64,000 bases of DNA from Lepidostoma basale (lineage: Eukaryota > Arthropoda > Insecta > Trichoptera > Lepidostomatidae), in assembly GCA_022606425.2 (NCBI GenBank), contig JAHDVF020000449.1:186001-250000 (forward strand). Direction: 5' to 3'. The notes below the pieces were generated by a model. The model was not told where the DNA came from. It ran no database searches and worked only from the letters and a program-made list of their open reading frames with translations. Every line of letters starts with the position of its first letter. Within the stretch, counting starts at the first letter, position 1. Positions 9,491 to 19,248 of this stretch are shown piece after piece. The translations under genes were made by a program, and so were the position numbers.

Positions 9491-9616
9491 GGTCCTTCCT
9501 CAATGATATTATAAAGATACGTATTTAAAATTTAAAAATTATTTATTTTAAATATGTATTTTTATAATATCACTGAGGAAGGACCGGTTGTCCGAATCAT
9601 GTCTGATATTTAATTT
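9491..9616. repeat. HH4 palindromic repeat, copy 1
   Basis: The left arm (GGTCCTTCCTCAATGATATT) and right arm (AATATCACTGAGGAAGGACC) are inverted copies separated by AT-rich sequence. The right arm continues into a hammerhead-like motif. Confidence 0.75.
9566..9610 (+). ncRNA. HH4 hammerhead-ribozyme-like motif, one core change
   Basis: Stem I AATATCA/TGATATT (7 perfect pairs), core CTGAGGA, one extra A, stem II GGAC/GTCC with loop CGGTT, then GAATC (instead of GAAAC), AT, GTC. The A-to-T change removes the A15.1-U16.1 pair, so this copy may be inactive. The fold follows the minimal type I hammerhead of Penelope-like elements. Confidence 0.6.
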
Positions 9617-9691
9617 AAAAAAAAATTAAAGCTAGTGTTGTATACATAGTATATAAAAAAGAAAAATATTGTATTTGATTTGATTTGAATA

Positions 9692-9752
9692 TAGAGCAGT
9701 GGCAGTTCACCCTCTCTGCTTACTCCTACGGGGAAATGGTGTGATAGTGAGT
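9692..9752 (+). mobile_element. LINE-A terminal fragment
   Basis: AGTGGCAGTTCACCCTCTCT ... GGGGAAATGGTGTGATAGTG, the last ~60 bases of LINE-A. Confidence 0.65.
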
Positions 9753-9754
9753 AA

Positions 9755-10415
9755 GTTTCTGTTTTCCTATCGCAAGAAATAATACAATATACAATTGAAA
9801 GTCCCCTAGCCTTCCCCTCGCGTAATCAATCAACTTCGGAGTCCGCCCGCGCCCTTTCCCCCTCACTCTCCCCACCCCTAGAGTTTTGTCACCGAAAGGA
9901 ACGGTATTCCATTTGATGGAATGTTGTGTATAGATAAGTCTAATAATATCTCTATATATTTTCAACGATGGCTGTTTATAACGTTTTATCTTTGACGTGG
10001 ATACATTTAATATAACTTTATTAAACTTTCAAAGTCATTATTTTTTGTAATTGATTACCTTGTCAATTAATGTTTTACCTCATTTAATAGGGGTTACATG
10101 TAACATATTTGCTGATTCTTGGGATACAATTTGGGTATTTTAATGTGGTAGTTTCCTGTTGCTTTCCACATTATTTTAATGTTAAAAACATAGTTTTCCT
10201 GCATTCAAGACGATTAATGTTATTTATTTATTTATTTGCGGGTAACAAACAACTATCACAGTACATAAATAAAACACATAGAAACAATAAAATAAGGCCA
10301 ATTACAAGCTACCAAAATTATAAATAATAAGAAGAGTTAACAAACAGTACATAATATTTAATTGAAATTAACTAGATTTAAACAAATTAATTAAAATAAT
10401 TGAACAAAATGAAGT
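9755..10415. other. Unassigned sequence
   Basis: 9780-9910 is GC-richer (CCTTCCCCTCGCGTAATC). The rest is AT-rich. No repeat family or exon recognised. Confidence 0.3.
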
Positions 10416-10417
10416 CA

Positions 10418-10830
10418 ATCAATACGAATGAAAACGTCAGTTTTCTAGAAGTTTTATTATATTTTATGGAAATGACATGTTTCGCCTTTCTAAGGCATTA
10501 TCATTTGATCATTTGATAATGCCTATTTTTTGTCCTGTCACACCTCCGTGGTGCATAGGGCCTCAAGGAACCTTCTCCACCCGACTCTATCGCATGCCTG
10601 ATGCCTAACATCATCCCAAGTGAGGCCTGTTGCCTTAACCTCGTCCTGCAGGGTTCTTCTCCAGATGTTTTGCTCTTCTAAGGCATTATCAAATGTCATT
10701 TGATAATGCCTCAGAAGGGCGAAACATGTCATTTCCATAAAATATAATAAAACTTCTAGAAAACTGACGTTTTCATTCGTATTAATTATTTAATATGGAG
10801 TTTTACATTATTGTTCAAAAAACAAAATGA
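10418..10830. repeat. HH1 palindromic repeat interrupted by LINE-E
   Basis: Arms ATACGAATGAAAACGTCAGT and ACTGACGTTTTCATTCGTAT. The minus motif (10463-10505) and plus motif (10695-10730) both read TGATAATGCC...GGCGAAACATGTC. Core position 8 is A instead of G on both strands. Confidence 0.8.
10526..10677 (-). mobile_element. LINE-E 3' fragment inside HH1
   Basis: The minus strand encodes LQDEVKATGLTWDDVRHQAC, then DRVGWRRFLEALCTTEV-stop and GTGTGACAGGAC, the LINE-E C-terminus. It sits within the central palindrome. Confidence 0.8.
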
Positions 10831-10850
10831 AATTATATATATGATAAACT

Positions 10851-10897
10851 AACTAACTACTCGAATCTAACCATCACACTGTCTCTCCGAAGGGGTT
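10851..10897 (-). mobile_element. LINE-A extreme 3' end
   Basis: CTAACTAACTA tail and CCATCACACTGTCTCTCCGA. Confidence 0.6.
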
Positions 10898-11190
10898 ATA
10901 TACTATATGTGCCTTCCTTCTCTAGCCTATTCCCGTCCACTCCTGGACAAAGGCCTCCTCCATTCGCTTCCACTTCACACTGTCTTGTGCAGGCTGCATC
11001 CAGATTATTCCGACATATCTGTTCAGATCATCCTTCCACCGTGGTTGCGGTCGCCCTGCACTTCTCTTTGCCGTCCACGGTCTCCAAGTCAGCAGTCTTC
11101 TTGTCCATTTTTCGTCTGAGTTTCTGGGTACGTGACCTGCCCATTGCCATTTTAGAGTCGCTACCCGGTGGTCATGTCAGTGACATGTGA
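10898..11190 (-). mobile_element. LINE-F fragment
   Basis: Minus strand: ATLKWQWAGHV..., then R.PWTAKRS.GRP..RW and the CCTATTCCCGTCCACTCCTG 3' end seen in other LINE-F copies (37795, 41119). Frame broken. Confidence 0.72.
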
Positions 11191-11234
11191 TATGTGGTTA
11201 GGTTCTTTCATTCATTTTGTAATAATTTTGGTTA

Positions 11235-11335
11235 GTTTGTATCATACTCACGACGATGAAGGTGTAACGATGAAGGTGTGTGGCCTTCGAAACTGAAAAG
11301 TGGAAAAAACAGTGTTTTATTTATTTAAAAAAATT
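11235..11335 (+). repeat. HH3 half element
   Basis: ACGATGAAGGTGTGTGGCCT then TCGAAACTGAAAAGTGGAAA and AACAGTGTTTTATTT. Matches one arm of 13995-14275. The GTC cleavage triplet is lost. Confidence 0.65.
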
Positions 11336-11344
11336 GTAATAATA

Positions 11345-11575
11345 ATATAATATATGCGAACGACGGAACCTATGCGAAATGTTAGAGATCGAGTAATTAA
11401 CCTCGGTGCATAATATTGATACATAGGCCAACGTGGAAGGACACCTCGCCAACCCGTCTGGCAAGTGTGGCGTTGTAATGCCAACCACCCCCCGTATGAC
11501 ATGTCATACATGGAGAAGTATGGGGGAGGCCTAGGTCCAGCAGTGGATGACAACGGCTGTTAAAGAAAGAAAGAA
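11345..11575 (+). mobile_element. LINE-G 3' fragment
   Basis: Encodes a decayed LANPSGKCGVVMPTTPRMTC ... VQQWMTTAVKE ending in AAGAAAGAAAG, an RTE-like 3' end (QQWM..V motif). Stop codons interrupt it. Confidence 0.55.
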
Positions 11576-11581
11576 AAACAG

Positions 11582-11929
11582 GAAATTGCGTATGCAAAAA
11601 AAAACGTATTTTTGTTATTTTCCTTAAAATGTTTATAAAATTGCTGAAAGTTGAAAAGATAAATCACAATAAATCACTTCAATGAATGAAGAGTTTTGGA
11701 ATGCTTCCGTGTGGTAATTTGGTGCACTAAATAAGTCGTGTCTGCTTGAGCTACGAGAAGTACTGTTGTTAGAAATAAATAGTCCTGAATTATAGTAACA
11801 AAGGGTAAAGTTTTATCCCGAATTGAGCCGGGTTGTTATTTGATAAAGTCTAGACTTACGTAAACCATTAAACAATTTAATAAGGGAAAATAGTTTCGAA
11901 AAGAATTTTATGATGATTAAACTTAACTA
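11582..11929 (+). repeat. Left arm of a 0.3 kb inverted duplication
   Basis: From AATTGCGTATGCAAAAAAAA to ATTTTATGATGATTAAACTT. It is inverted-homologous to 15187-15476, with several indels; a central ~45-base part (CTTGAGCTACGAGAAGTACT ...) is missing from the right arm. A LINE-G 3' end abuts it on both sides. Confidence 0.8.
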
Positions 11930-11980
11930 GGTCCAGCAGTGGACGACAACGGCTGTTAAAGAAGAAGTAGAAGAAGAATA
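11930..11980 (+). mobile_element. LINE-G 3' end, second copy
   Basis: AGGTCCAGCAGTGGACGACA ACGGCTGTTAAAG and a GAAGAAGTAGAAGAAGAA tail, like 11530-11575. Confidence 0.6.
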
Positions 11981-12009
11981 TATACAAATTCTTTCAATGA
12001 CAATATGTT

Positions 12010-12715
12010 ATTTATCTGTAGATTTTTGTGCGCCGTGAGATATCACATTCCGCACACCTCGTGGGTAATAATTGTTTTTCTGGTTTGACTCGGGCCGCGC
12101 CCTCCGAGGTATGGGCCCTTGATTGATCTAACAATAAGTCAGCAGTCTGGCTTTTTATTAACGACGCGTCAAAGTAGTGGATTCAGTTCATCCATCGCCC
12201 GCCCGGCACTAGCGCCCGCAGCCGCCGGGGAGATTTATGGTAACTCAGCGCCAGTTTCCTTATCTCTGTCTGTCTAGGCACTTTTTACTTTCATAACTTT
12301 CCTCCCTCCTACATTATCCTTTTCCCTTCTCGCTCCCTTAATGTGTTCATCTTCGCCGTATAATGGTGCTCCCGGGACTTATTTCGACCTTTTGATTATT
12401 GCTTTTCTTTTTTATTTATTTTAAGTTTCCCTAATCTTTATCGTGCTTCCCGCCCGTTATTCATTAACTTCCGAGAATTAGATGCGTATCTCGATATTTT
12501 ATGTAAAGCGCTACTTACGTAACATCCTCCCTGAATTGTATTCTTGTATAAGTGTCCGCTCCACAATTTGTACCATATATCCCATCCACGTTATTCGTAT
12601 ATGTTTTTTAAGTCCAGCGAGCCTGGCTATACGGTCACTGTCGAAATAAAGGCAAAAGTAGAACTCGTTCTTAAAAAAAACATTGTTTTATCATTAAAAA
12701 TACTTCCTTCAAAAG
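12010..12715. other. Repeat-free patch, GC-rich at 12030-12260
   Basis: Contains CGGGCCGCGCCCTCCGAGGT and CGCCCGCAGCCGCCGGGGAG. No domain-bearing open frame. Candidate conserved non-coding DNA. Confidence 0.3.
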
Positions 12716-12729
12716 ATTTCAGTTAAATT

Positions 12730-13128
12730 CTTCTTCGATGGCCCTACAGCCCATATCGAGCCTTAGCCTCCAGTATTCTTCGCCTCCAACTCCTCCTGTC
12801 TTCCGCTTCGACCCCCAATCTGACACTCCCTCTCAACTTCATCCTCCCAACTTCATCCTCCCATCGCAGCCTTGGTCGTCCAATTGGTCTTCTACCACCT
12901 GGGTGCCACTCCAGCAATCTTTTTGGGTTTCGCGATGACGGCATCCTCTGCACGTGACCGGCCCATCTCAGTCTATTCAGTCTGACCTGTGTGGAGAGAC
13001 TGGGAGCTTTGTAAATATCGTATAGCTCGTCATTATGCCGCACTCTCCAGCATTCACCGTCATTCACAGGTCCCAGAATTCTGCGCAGCACCCTCCTCTC
13101 AAAAAAATTTAATGTCTCTCAAAAAAAA
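12730..13128 (-). mobile_element. LINE-D copy with 14-base TSD
   Basis: The minus strand encodes RILGPVNDGECWRVRHNDEL, then VRLNRLRWAGHVQRM, GRRPIGRPRLRWEDEV and RRRILEAKARYGL-stop, an RTE-like RT C-terminus in one open frame of 115 residues. Flanks ATTTCAGTTAAATT (12716-12729) and ATTTCAGTAAAATT (13129-13142) differ by one base. Confidence 0.9.
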
Positions 13129-13142
13129 ATTTCAGTAAAATT

Positions 13143-13990
13143 ATTTGATTATATTAGAATGTTCTTATAATACTCGTATATCTAAATTTGTTCAGTAGCA
13201 TTATAATAAGGAGTCGCTACGCATAAATCCATACTCTATTGACACATTGTCTGCGGGTAGATTTGCACGCTTGGTAACACGCGTAGCTTGAATTTTAAGT
13301 TCAATTATAACATTAAATTTTAGGTATACTTTAAAATATGTTTTTAAAAAATGTGCAATTAAAATTGAGTAATAAATATAAGGAGAGAGGTATGTATTTA
13401 TACCCTTCCCACCGGCCACCATCAGTTCAATAATAGGGTATTAATACCCTTCCCGCAGACAATGTGTTAATATGTGAGAACTCTTCGCAATTCCAGGAGC
13501 TGCCCGGAGATGCGATATTAGTATTCCGTTCGCCTAAATCGAGGGTTTGTTTACCCGGAGGTCTAATGGCGAAAGTCAGCTGATTACCGAGAGTAATCTA
13601 AAAACGATGTGGTACATTCGCACCGCGTGCGGGGTGTTGGCCACTACGTATCAACGTCCGGTTTTCACCCCGGATTTCAATTATCTTCCATCCCCCTATC
13701 AGCACACCCATTCGTCAAACTTTGTTTGAATATAGCAATTAGAACGCGGGTTCACGTTCTGTGAGTTCTCTTAATTTGTATTCGCTCTTCGTGTGCATAA
13801 CTTCGGCTAACCATAGCGCTTGTGGGTGGTATACTGGATGGACTCGACCCTCAGTCGTGGGAAGTGCGACAGAAGAGGGATATTGCATAACTTTATATAT
13901 CTTCACAGAAATGTAAAATTCATATTTATATAAACACTTTCCAGTCTTCGATTATTTTAATTGATAATTTGTCATGCACATTATGATGAA
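13143..13990. other. Unassigned sequence
   Basis: No repeat family recognised. Two short phrases (ACATTGTCTGC.GGTA and ACCCTTCCC) recur here and near 16500-16700, suggesting an old degraded repeat. GC-richer at 13480-13730. Confidence 0.3.
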
Positions 13991-14076
13991 TTCTCTGCAA
14001 AAATTATAAATTCTGTTTTTGACGAATTTTTATATTTTAAAACACTGTTTTTTCCACTTTTGAGTTTATTTTTTTA

Positions 14077-14116
14077 GACATGTTTCGAAGGCTTACACCT
14101 TCATCATCGGGAGAAC
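14077..14116 (-). ncRNA. HH3 hammerhead-like motif, minus strand
   Basis: Minus strand: CCGATGA, T, stem II GAAGG/CCTTC with loop TGTAAG, GAAAC, AT, GTC. Core U4 is C, and stem I hardly pairs, so activity is uncertain. Confidence 0.5.
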
Positions 14117-14130
14117 GATGGAGTTTATAT

Positions 14131-14166
14131 CGTTCTCCCGATGATGAAGGCCTTCGAAACATGTCG
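14131..14166 (+). ncRNA. HH3 hammerhead-like motif, plus strand
   Basis: CCGATGA, T, GAAGGCCTTC (stem II without a proper loop), GAAAC, AT, GTC. It is the mirror of 14077-14116 with a shortened stem II. Confidence 0.45.
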
Positions 14167-14275
14167 TAAAAAATAAACTCAAAAGTGGAAAAAACAGTGT
14201 TTTAATTCATAAAAATTCGTCATTATGGAATTCCACAGTGTTAACGCCTTAAGTTTATCTAAAATTCTGTTTTTA

Positions 14276-15186
14276 AAACAAAACAAATTTATTTAAAAAA
14301 ATTTAAAAATTAAGTAATATTATTTTGAAATATTATGTCAAACTTGACACAGGACCCACGAGAAAAAACTGATGTCAAGTGTAGCTTGACATAATGCCGA
14401 TAAGGGTTAACAAATCTTTGTGGAGCATTTTGAAATATCAATGTTCTATATTTTTAGGAATATTTTTAGGAATATAGTCTAAAAAAATCACGTTTTGATG
14501 ATGAAATATATGAAAATGTATGTGTTACTATTGTAATCGATTTTTTTTCGTGTCTATGGCAAGCTAATCTTGTGTATCATAGTAATAAAATATTCTTTAT
14601 CATTTGCCTCCTATAGCTATTATGGTGGAAGGTTTTCCCGACTTTGTGTCGTTTTCAGGGGTGCCGGGTGTTATATTTTCAAAAATACAACCTTCCATTG
14701 CCGAGTTTTATAAGGGCAATATCAAGTGCTATGTGATTACTTCTCAATAGATTTTATAAAATCAAAATCCAAAATATTTAAACTCGCGAATATAATATTT
14801 TGAAAATGTTCTAAGGCTAAATATGTCGAATATATGAAACTGTTTCAAAGAACTTCATATATACGAGTATATATATAATTATCTTTTAATGACCAATTAT
14901 CAAAATTCGTTTTCGTACGAAAAAAATTCTATTCTCTTGTATTCAACACAACTGCTTTACCATTTTACCATTTTTATTTTTTTTAAATTCTTATTTCAAA
15001 TTAAGATAAGTGATTTTTTTTTTAATTTAGGGTGTTATATAAATTTCAATTTTCCATGACAAGAGAGCTGTCCTACTTAAATAACTTTTTTTGTTTAAAC
15101 TGTTTCTTCCATCGCTTGTTATGGAAGAAACAGAATATACTCGTATAGTTCATGAAATTGAGTCCCGTGAGAAGGCTTAACAACGG
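14276..15186. other. AT-rich stretch, nothing firm
   Basis: No recognised family. Short direct repeat TTTTTAGGAATA near 14452-14475 and inverted TGTTTCTTCCAT/ATGGAAGAAACA near 15100. Confidence 0.35.
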
Positions 15187-15476
15187 TTTAATCATCATAA
15201 AATTCTTTTGGAAACAATTTTCCATTATTAAATTGTTTAATGGTTTACGTAAGTCTAGACTTTGTCAAATAACAACCCGGCTCAATTCGGGATAAAGCTT
15301 TACACAACTGTACTAGATCAAGAAGACATGACTTATTTAGTGCACCAAATTACCACACGGAAGCATTCCAAAACTCTTCCTTCATTGAACGTGATTTATC
15401 TTTTCAACTTTCAGCAATTTTATAAACATTTTAAGGAAAATAACAAAATGATGTTTTTTTCTGCATACGCAATATC
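15187..15476 (-). repeat. Right arm of the 0.3 kb inverted duplication
   Basis: Inverted-homologous to 11582-11929, from AATCATCATAAAATTCTTTT to TCTGCATACGCAATATC. The open frame 15262-15564 across it is incidental. Confidence 0.8.
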
Positions 15477-15539
15477 ATTTCTTTTTAAAAACTTCGTTTT
15501 GACTTGGCAGTGCAATGTCTTTTTCATCACCCGGTGTCA

Positions 15540-16245
15540 TTTCAGATCCCCCAATTATCGATAAATTTAAGGCGTTAACACCGGAATTCTATGATGAAGA
15601 ATTTTTTCTGAATTTAACACTATTTTTCCACTCTTCAAGTTTATTTTTCTCGACATATTTCGAAGTTTTCCACCATCATCGGGAGAACGAGTTTATATCG
15701 TCCTCGCGATGATTAAGGTGTTAACAAACCATCAAGCCGTTTCTCCGCAGGGGTAGGCATAGAGCATGGGCTGCTACACTACTCTGTCCTGATACACCTC
15801 TCTAGCTTCTTCCACATTCATACGAGTCATACACGTATGTCGATTCTTCCGACTTCTAGCATGACCAACCTTTAAAATTTGATTAATTTGGTCATGCCAT
15901 GTTTTCTTCAGTCTGCATTGACTCCGTACTCCATTTACATCGTAAACGTATACCTGCTTTCTTAACCCTTCTTTCTCCATCCATGAGCTCCAAATGTCTG
16001 AACCTACGCATCCTTTCATATTTTTTTCAAAATACCATCTTCCGTTCTACATTCCTTTATTATATCAGCTTTTGAAATTTTTTCATACATCGTTCTACCG
16101 CACATGCGTCTTAGGGACCTCATCTCTACCGCATTTATTCTGCTCCCATCCTTTCATGCTTCGCTTCCATACATAAGGCGTACCTTCAATACATATCGAT
16201 AAAAATAAATTCAAAAGTGGAAAAACAGTGTTTTAATTGATAATA
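15540..16245. repeat. HH3 palindrome opened by a LINE-A copy
   Basis: Left part 15540-15720 carries TAAATTTAAGGCGTTAACAC, CTATTTTTCCACTCTTCAAG and a degenerate centre (CATATTTCGAAG on the plus strand). The mirror arm TTCAAAAGTGGAAAAACAGT resumes at 16209, after the LINE-A insert. Confidence 0.72.
15721..16194 (-). mobile_element. LINE-A fragment inside HH3
   Basis: Minus-strand copy from the SEAWK/DG.RINAVEMRSLRRMC region to the terminal GRNGLMV-like end (broken) with an ACAAACC tail. Frame broken around 15774-16019. It interrupts the HH3 right arm. Confidence 0.8.
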
Positions 16246-16730
16246 TAATAAATCCCCCAATTATTGTATGAGAATAGGCATCTCATAAATTATTATCTAT
16301 TTGGGTTTTCAATCGATTGGCTTATTATCAAATGAAAATGGTTTGGATTAGTATAATTCCGAAATTAGATTACAGTCTAATTATGTATGATAATTCTATC
16401 CAGTACACAAATAAATAGCAAACGCAGCGATAATGACAAATATTAAATTTAATTATCTTTCATTAATATATTTAATCTTGACATCACCTGACTTGTATTA
16501 TTAACACATTGTCTGCAGGTAAATTTGTATAGATTGTAACTGCACAATAATGATCAAATTCAATTATATATTTTGTTCAAATTCAAATTCAACTATATGC
16601 TTTGACGTGTGATGAAAATATATCACGAGAATGACTTAAAAATTTACTATAGCACAATTTCACTATTTCGTTTAAAAGTTCATTAGTTCGCGAAAAGGGT
16701 ATTTATACCATTCCCACCAGAAACGGGTAT
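16246..16730. other. AT-rich stretch, old repeats
   Basis: Phrases like TTAACACATTGTCTGC and GGGTATTTATACC.TTCCCACC recur at 13240-13460, otherwise nothing recognised. Confidence 0.35.
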
Positions 16731-16991
16731 ATACTTTCGTGGCCGAATGATAAGTGAATTGACTGCCACCCCGAAGGTTCCGGGTTAGATTCCCAGCGAG
16801 GGCAGTGTGATTGTCACACTGTCTTTGGTCTGGTGTAGAATTCACGTGACAATAAAATAGCGATAGATTAGCTACCTATCACATGTCATAAGAATCACTA
16901 TGATAGCTATAATATTATCCTTTACATCGATTTGGCTTATGCTGCTATGATGTAAAGAGCGATTCAACAAAAAAAATAATAATAAAGATAA
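16731..16991 (+). mobile_element. tRNA-derived SINE, copy 2
   Basis: A-box-like TGGCCGAATGA and B-box-like GGTTAGATTCC about 40 bases apart, a body with GCAGTGTGATTGTCACACTG and TTTACATCGATTTGGCTTAT, and an AATAATAATAAAG tail. Confidence 0.85.
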
Positions 16992-16994
16992 AGG

Positions 16995-17370
16995 GGACAT
17001 TTCATAATGTCTATAGTTAGAAAGTTTCAATCCTGGGATTGGTTTGCAGCAATTTCTTCAATTCTTCCCTTCCATTCTTCCCTGTCTTGTGCGGATCTTT
17101 TGAAATCTGCATATGATGAGCAGCGCACGTCCACCAACAGGTCCTCCAGGTACTCTCAACGTGGGCGTCCCCTAGAGGTTGTCCCCTCGGTCATACCCTC
17201 CATTATGGCATGCAATAGACCTTCTTGACGTATTACATGGCCGATCCATCTTGCACGCCTTTCGGACAAGGTCCTGAGCAGGTGCCTTCCTCCTTCGATT
17301 CCTTGAAGAACTTCCTCATTCGTGATGTGGTCTCTAATAATATAATGTCTAAGCAAGGCTAATTCTTATA
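16995..17370 (-). mobile_element. LINE-K fragment, RT C-terminus
   Basis: The minus strand encodes MLRHYIIRDHITNEEVLQGI, ERRARWIGHVIRQEGLLHAI, then TSRGRPR-stop; past the stop, AQDREEWKGRIEEI continues. This is an RTE-like C-terminus (RWIGH..R, GRPR, DRE.W), with at least one stop. Confidence 0.8.
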
Positions 17371-17374
17371 AAAT

Positions 17375-17465
17375 TAAATAAAATTTAATTAAAACTGACG
17401 TTTTCATTCGTATTAATTATTTAATATGGAGTTTTACGTCATTATTCAAGAAACAACAAATATAT
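17375..17465 (+). repeat. HH1 half element
   Basis: AAACTGACGTTTTCATTCGT then TTAATATGGAGTTTTACGTC, one outer arm only. Confidence 0.65.
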
Positions 17466-17469
17466 TATG

Positions 17470-17890
17470 TTTACTTCCAGCAGACAATGTGTTAATGATA
17501 TATTCGTTTTTATCTAGTGTATGAAAATTCCACGAATCGATTCTTGGAATACGTATCTAAATATACCTCGTTATACTGTTCTAAATAGACCCTATGTATA
17601 TACTCGTATTATTGTATAATAGAATTCCTTGTAATCCCAAAGTTTCAGTTGTATATCTGTAGAATTATTATATTATTCTGGCTTATTATGCATTATCACG
17701 CTGAGCCATTAAGTATAGTACAAATTCTCGTTCTCCGTATTGCTCCAGGGATTTGATAGGCAAATGGGGCAGGATTCCTAGAAAACTTCTAAGCATGATT
17801 GTGCTCAAATTCCGAACGTCGCAGCATGGCGTCTGATCCAATCATGCAGGACAGCCACAATATTTTTATTAATCATTATTTATCATTATC
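17470..17890. other. AT-rich stretch, nothing recognised
   Basis: No family or exon seen. Confidence 0.35.
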
Positions 17891-17892
17891 AA

Positions 17893-18265
17893 TTATTCTT
17901 CTTCTTCTTCTTTATATAGATCTTGCGATCTGTTTAGACATGATATCAAATTTGGTCTTGTGATGAAGACGTCCAGCTTTCTCTTCATCTCTTTGGTGGT
18001 CGTCCCGGTGGCCGACTACCCTTTAGAGTCTCGTACATCAAGAGGAAATCCTGGCTGGGTCCATCCTCTCGATGTTGTTCCTCCAGAATCGTATTCTCTG
18101 CTTAATCCATTTCACTATGTCATAAAATTATCAGGATCTATGAATCTCTTCGTTGGGTATCCTATCGCAAAGAGTTCTTTCTACGATAGGTCGCAAAGTT
18201 TTCATTTATGCTACTCTTAAGAGATGTTTGGTTCTGACAGTGTTTGCTCTTGCTTCGATTCCATG
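17893..18265 (-). mobile_element. LINE-H fragment
   Basis: Minus strand: RTK.L...VRVA-like start, W.RERILEEQHREDGPSQDF-like region and a 3' end with GAAGAAGAAGAAGAAT. Same family as 34471-34875 and 61590-61925. No continuous frame. Confidence 0.65.
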
Positions 18266-18349
18266 TTTTATTATTCTTAACTTTGCTTTCCACTAGCATA
18301 TGCATATTGTCCCTAACAGTGTATTTCAGGCATCTGGAGATAACTGCTT

Positions 18350-18430
18350 CTTTATCAATTTTAGATAAATTTAAGGTTTTAACACCGTGGAATTTCATAA
18401 TGACGATTTTCATGAATTAAAACACTCTTT
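18350..18430 (+). repeat. HH3 outer arm fragment
   Basis: TTTAGATAAATTTAAGGTTT TAACACCGTGGAATTTCATA and AATTAAAACACT, matching the outer part of HH3 arms at 14210-14275 in reverse. Confidence 0.6.
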
Positions 18431-18436
18431 TTTACT

Positions 18437-18720
18437 TATAAGGATTAATTGTATCTCTATAGAGATGAAGGTGGTCGAGGCGCTTACAGAACTTATGACC
18501 TGTCATTGGTTGGGTTAAGCGATCGCTTTATGTGAACAACATTCCCCATTCCTCCCTTCTTACGACCACCACGTCTGACAAATTTTTGGAAGTTGTATAT
18601 ATGTTAATATGTAACACCAACTTCACATGTTAGTTTCAATCTACACACTACCGCCATCTATGAAGATTGGATTTAAGATTTGGACTATTTTAATTCATAA
18701 AAAACCGCTCTTTTATCAGT
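18437..18720 (+). mobile_element. FB1 element, one arm
   Basis: GGATTAATTGTATCTCTATA, then GACCTGTCATTGGTTGGGTT and TAGTTTCAATCTACACACTA. Matches 31990-32505 in the reverse orientation. The inverted partner end is missing. Confidence 0.75.
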
Positions 18721-19060
18721 CTGTTCCTATCCTATACCAAAGGGTTTTTCCTGCGAAAGGTCGCATTGTTTTCAATTATTCTGTTCTTATATTATTTTTG
18801 ATTCTGACACTGTCTGCTCTACGTAAATCATTGTGGGCCTGATGCATACACAAAAGAGAAGAGTCACAATTACTATTTCATTTTTACTATCGGCATCCGA
18901 ATTAACCAATCAAATTTATAGGATTACTCGTACATCTTGTGACTACTCACATTTGTCCACAGCTTGTATCCGTTCTAAGTGTTCATTTCCTCTTCTGTTA
19001 AACTTTGTTGATTGCGTCCTATTTATCTTCCTTATTAGTAAAAATTACTTCTCATAAAAT
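18721..19060. other. Unassigned AT-rich sequence
   Basis: No family or exon recognised. Confidence 0.3.
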
Positions 19061-19062
19061 AA

Positions 19063-19212
19063 ACTAACCATCACGCCGTTTCTCCGCAAAGGCAAGCAGA
19101 AATTATGGTCTGCCGCAGTCTTAAATATTCATTTTAAACTTAACTAACTATTCAACTATCCAACACACCTCCCCGAAGCGTGGGCGTGGGTAGAAAGAAT
19201 GGACCGTAACAC
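19063..19212 (-). mobile_element. Two LINE-A 3' ends in series
   Basis: ACCATCACGCCGTTTCTCCG at 19068 and a second, more decayed end with CTAACTATTCAACTAT tail and CCCCGAAGCGTGGGC at 19140-19212, both minus strand. Confidence 0.6.
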
Positions 19213-19248
19213 TATGAGCAACTCCTGCGTATATGTATATAATATCGT

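Larger units (their letters stand above)
13995..14275. repeat. HH3 palindromic repeat, complete
   Basis: Long inverted repeat. The arms contain AAACACTGTTTTTTCCACTT and its mirror AAGTGGAAAAAACAGTGTTT, and outside these CGAATTTTTA/TAAAAATTCG. The centre has two copies of CGTTCTCCCGATGATGAAGG facing opposite ways. Confidence 0.85.

Noticed and set aside
16731..16991. tRNA gene (B-box-like sequence)
   Set aside because: No cloverleaf beyond A- and B-box words, and the body is shared with two other copies, so it is a SINE.
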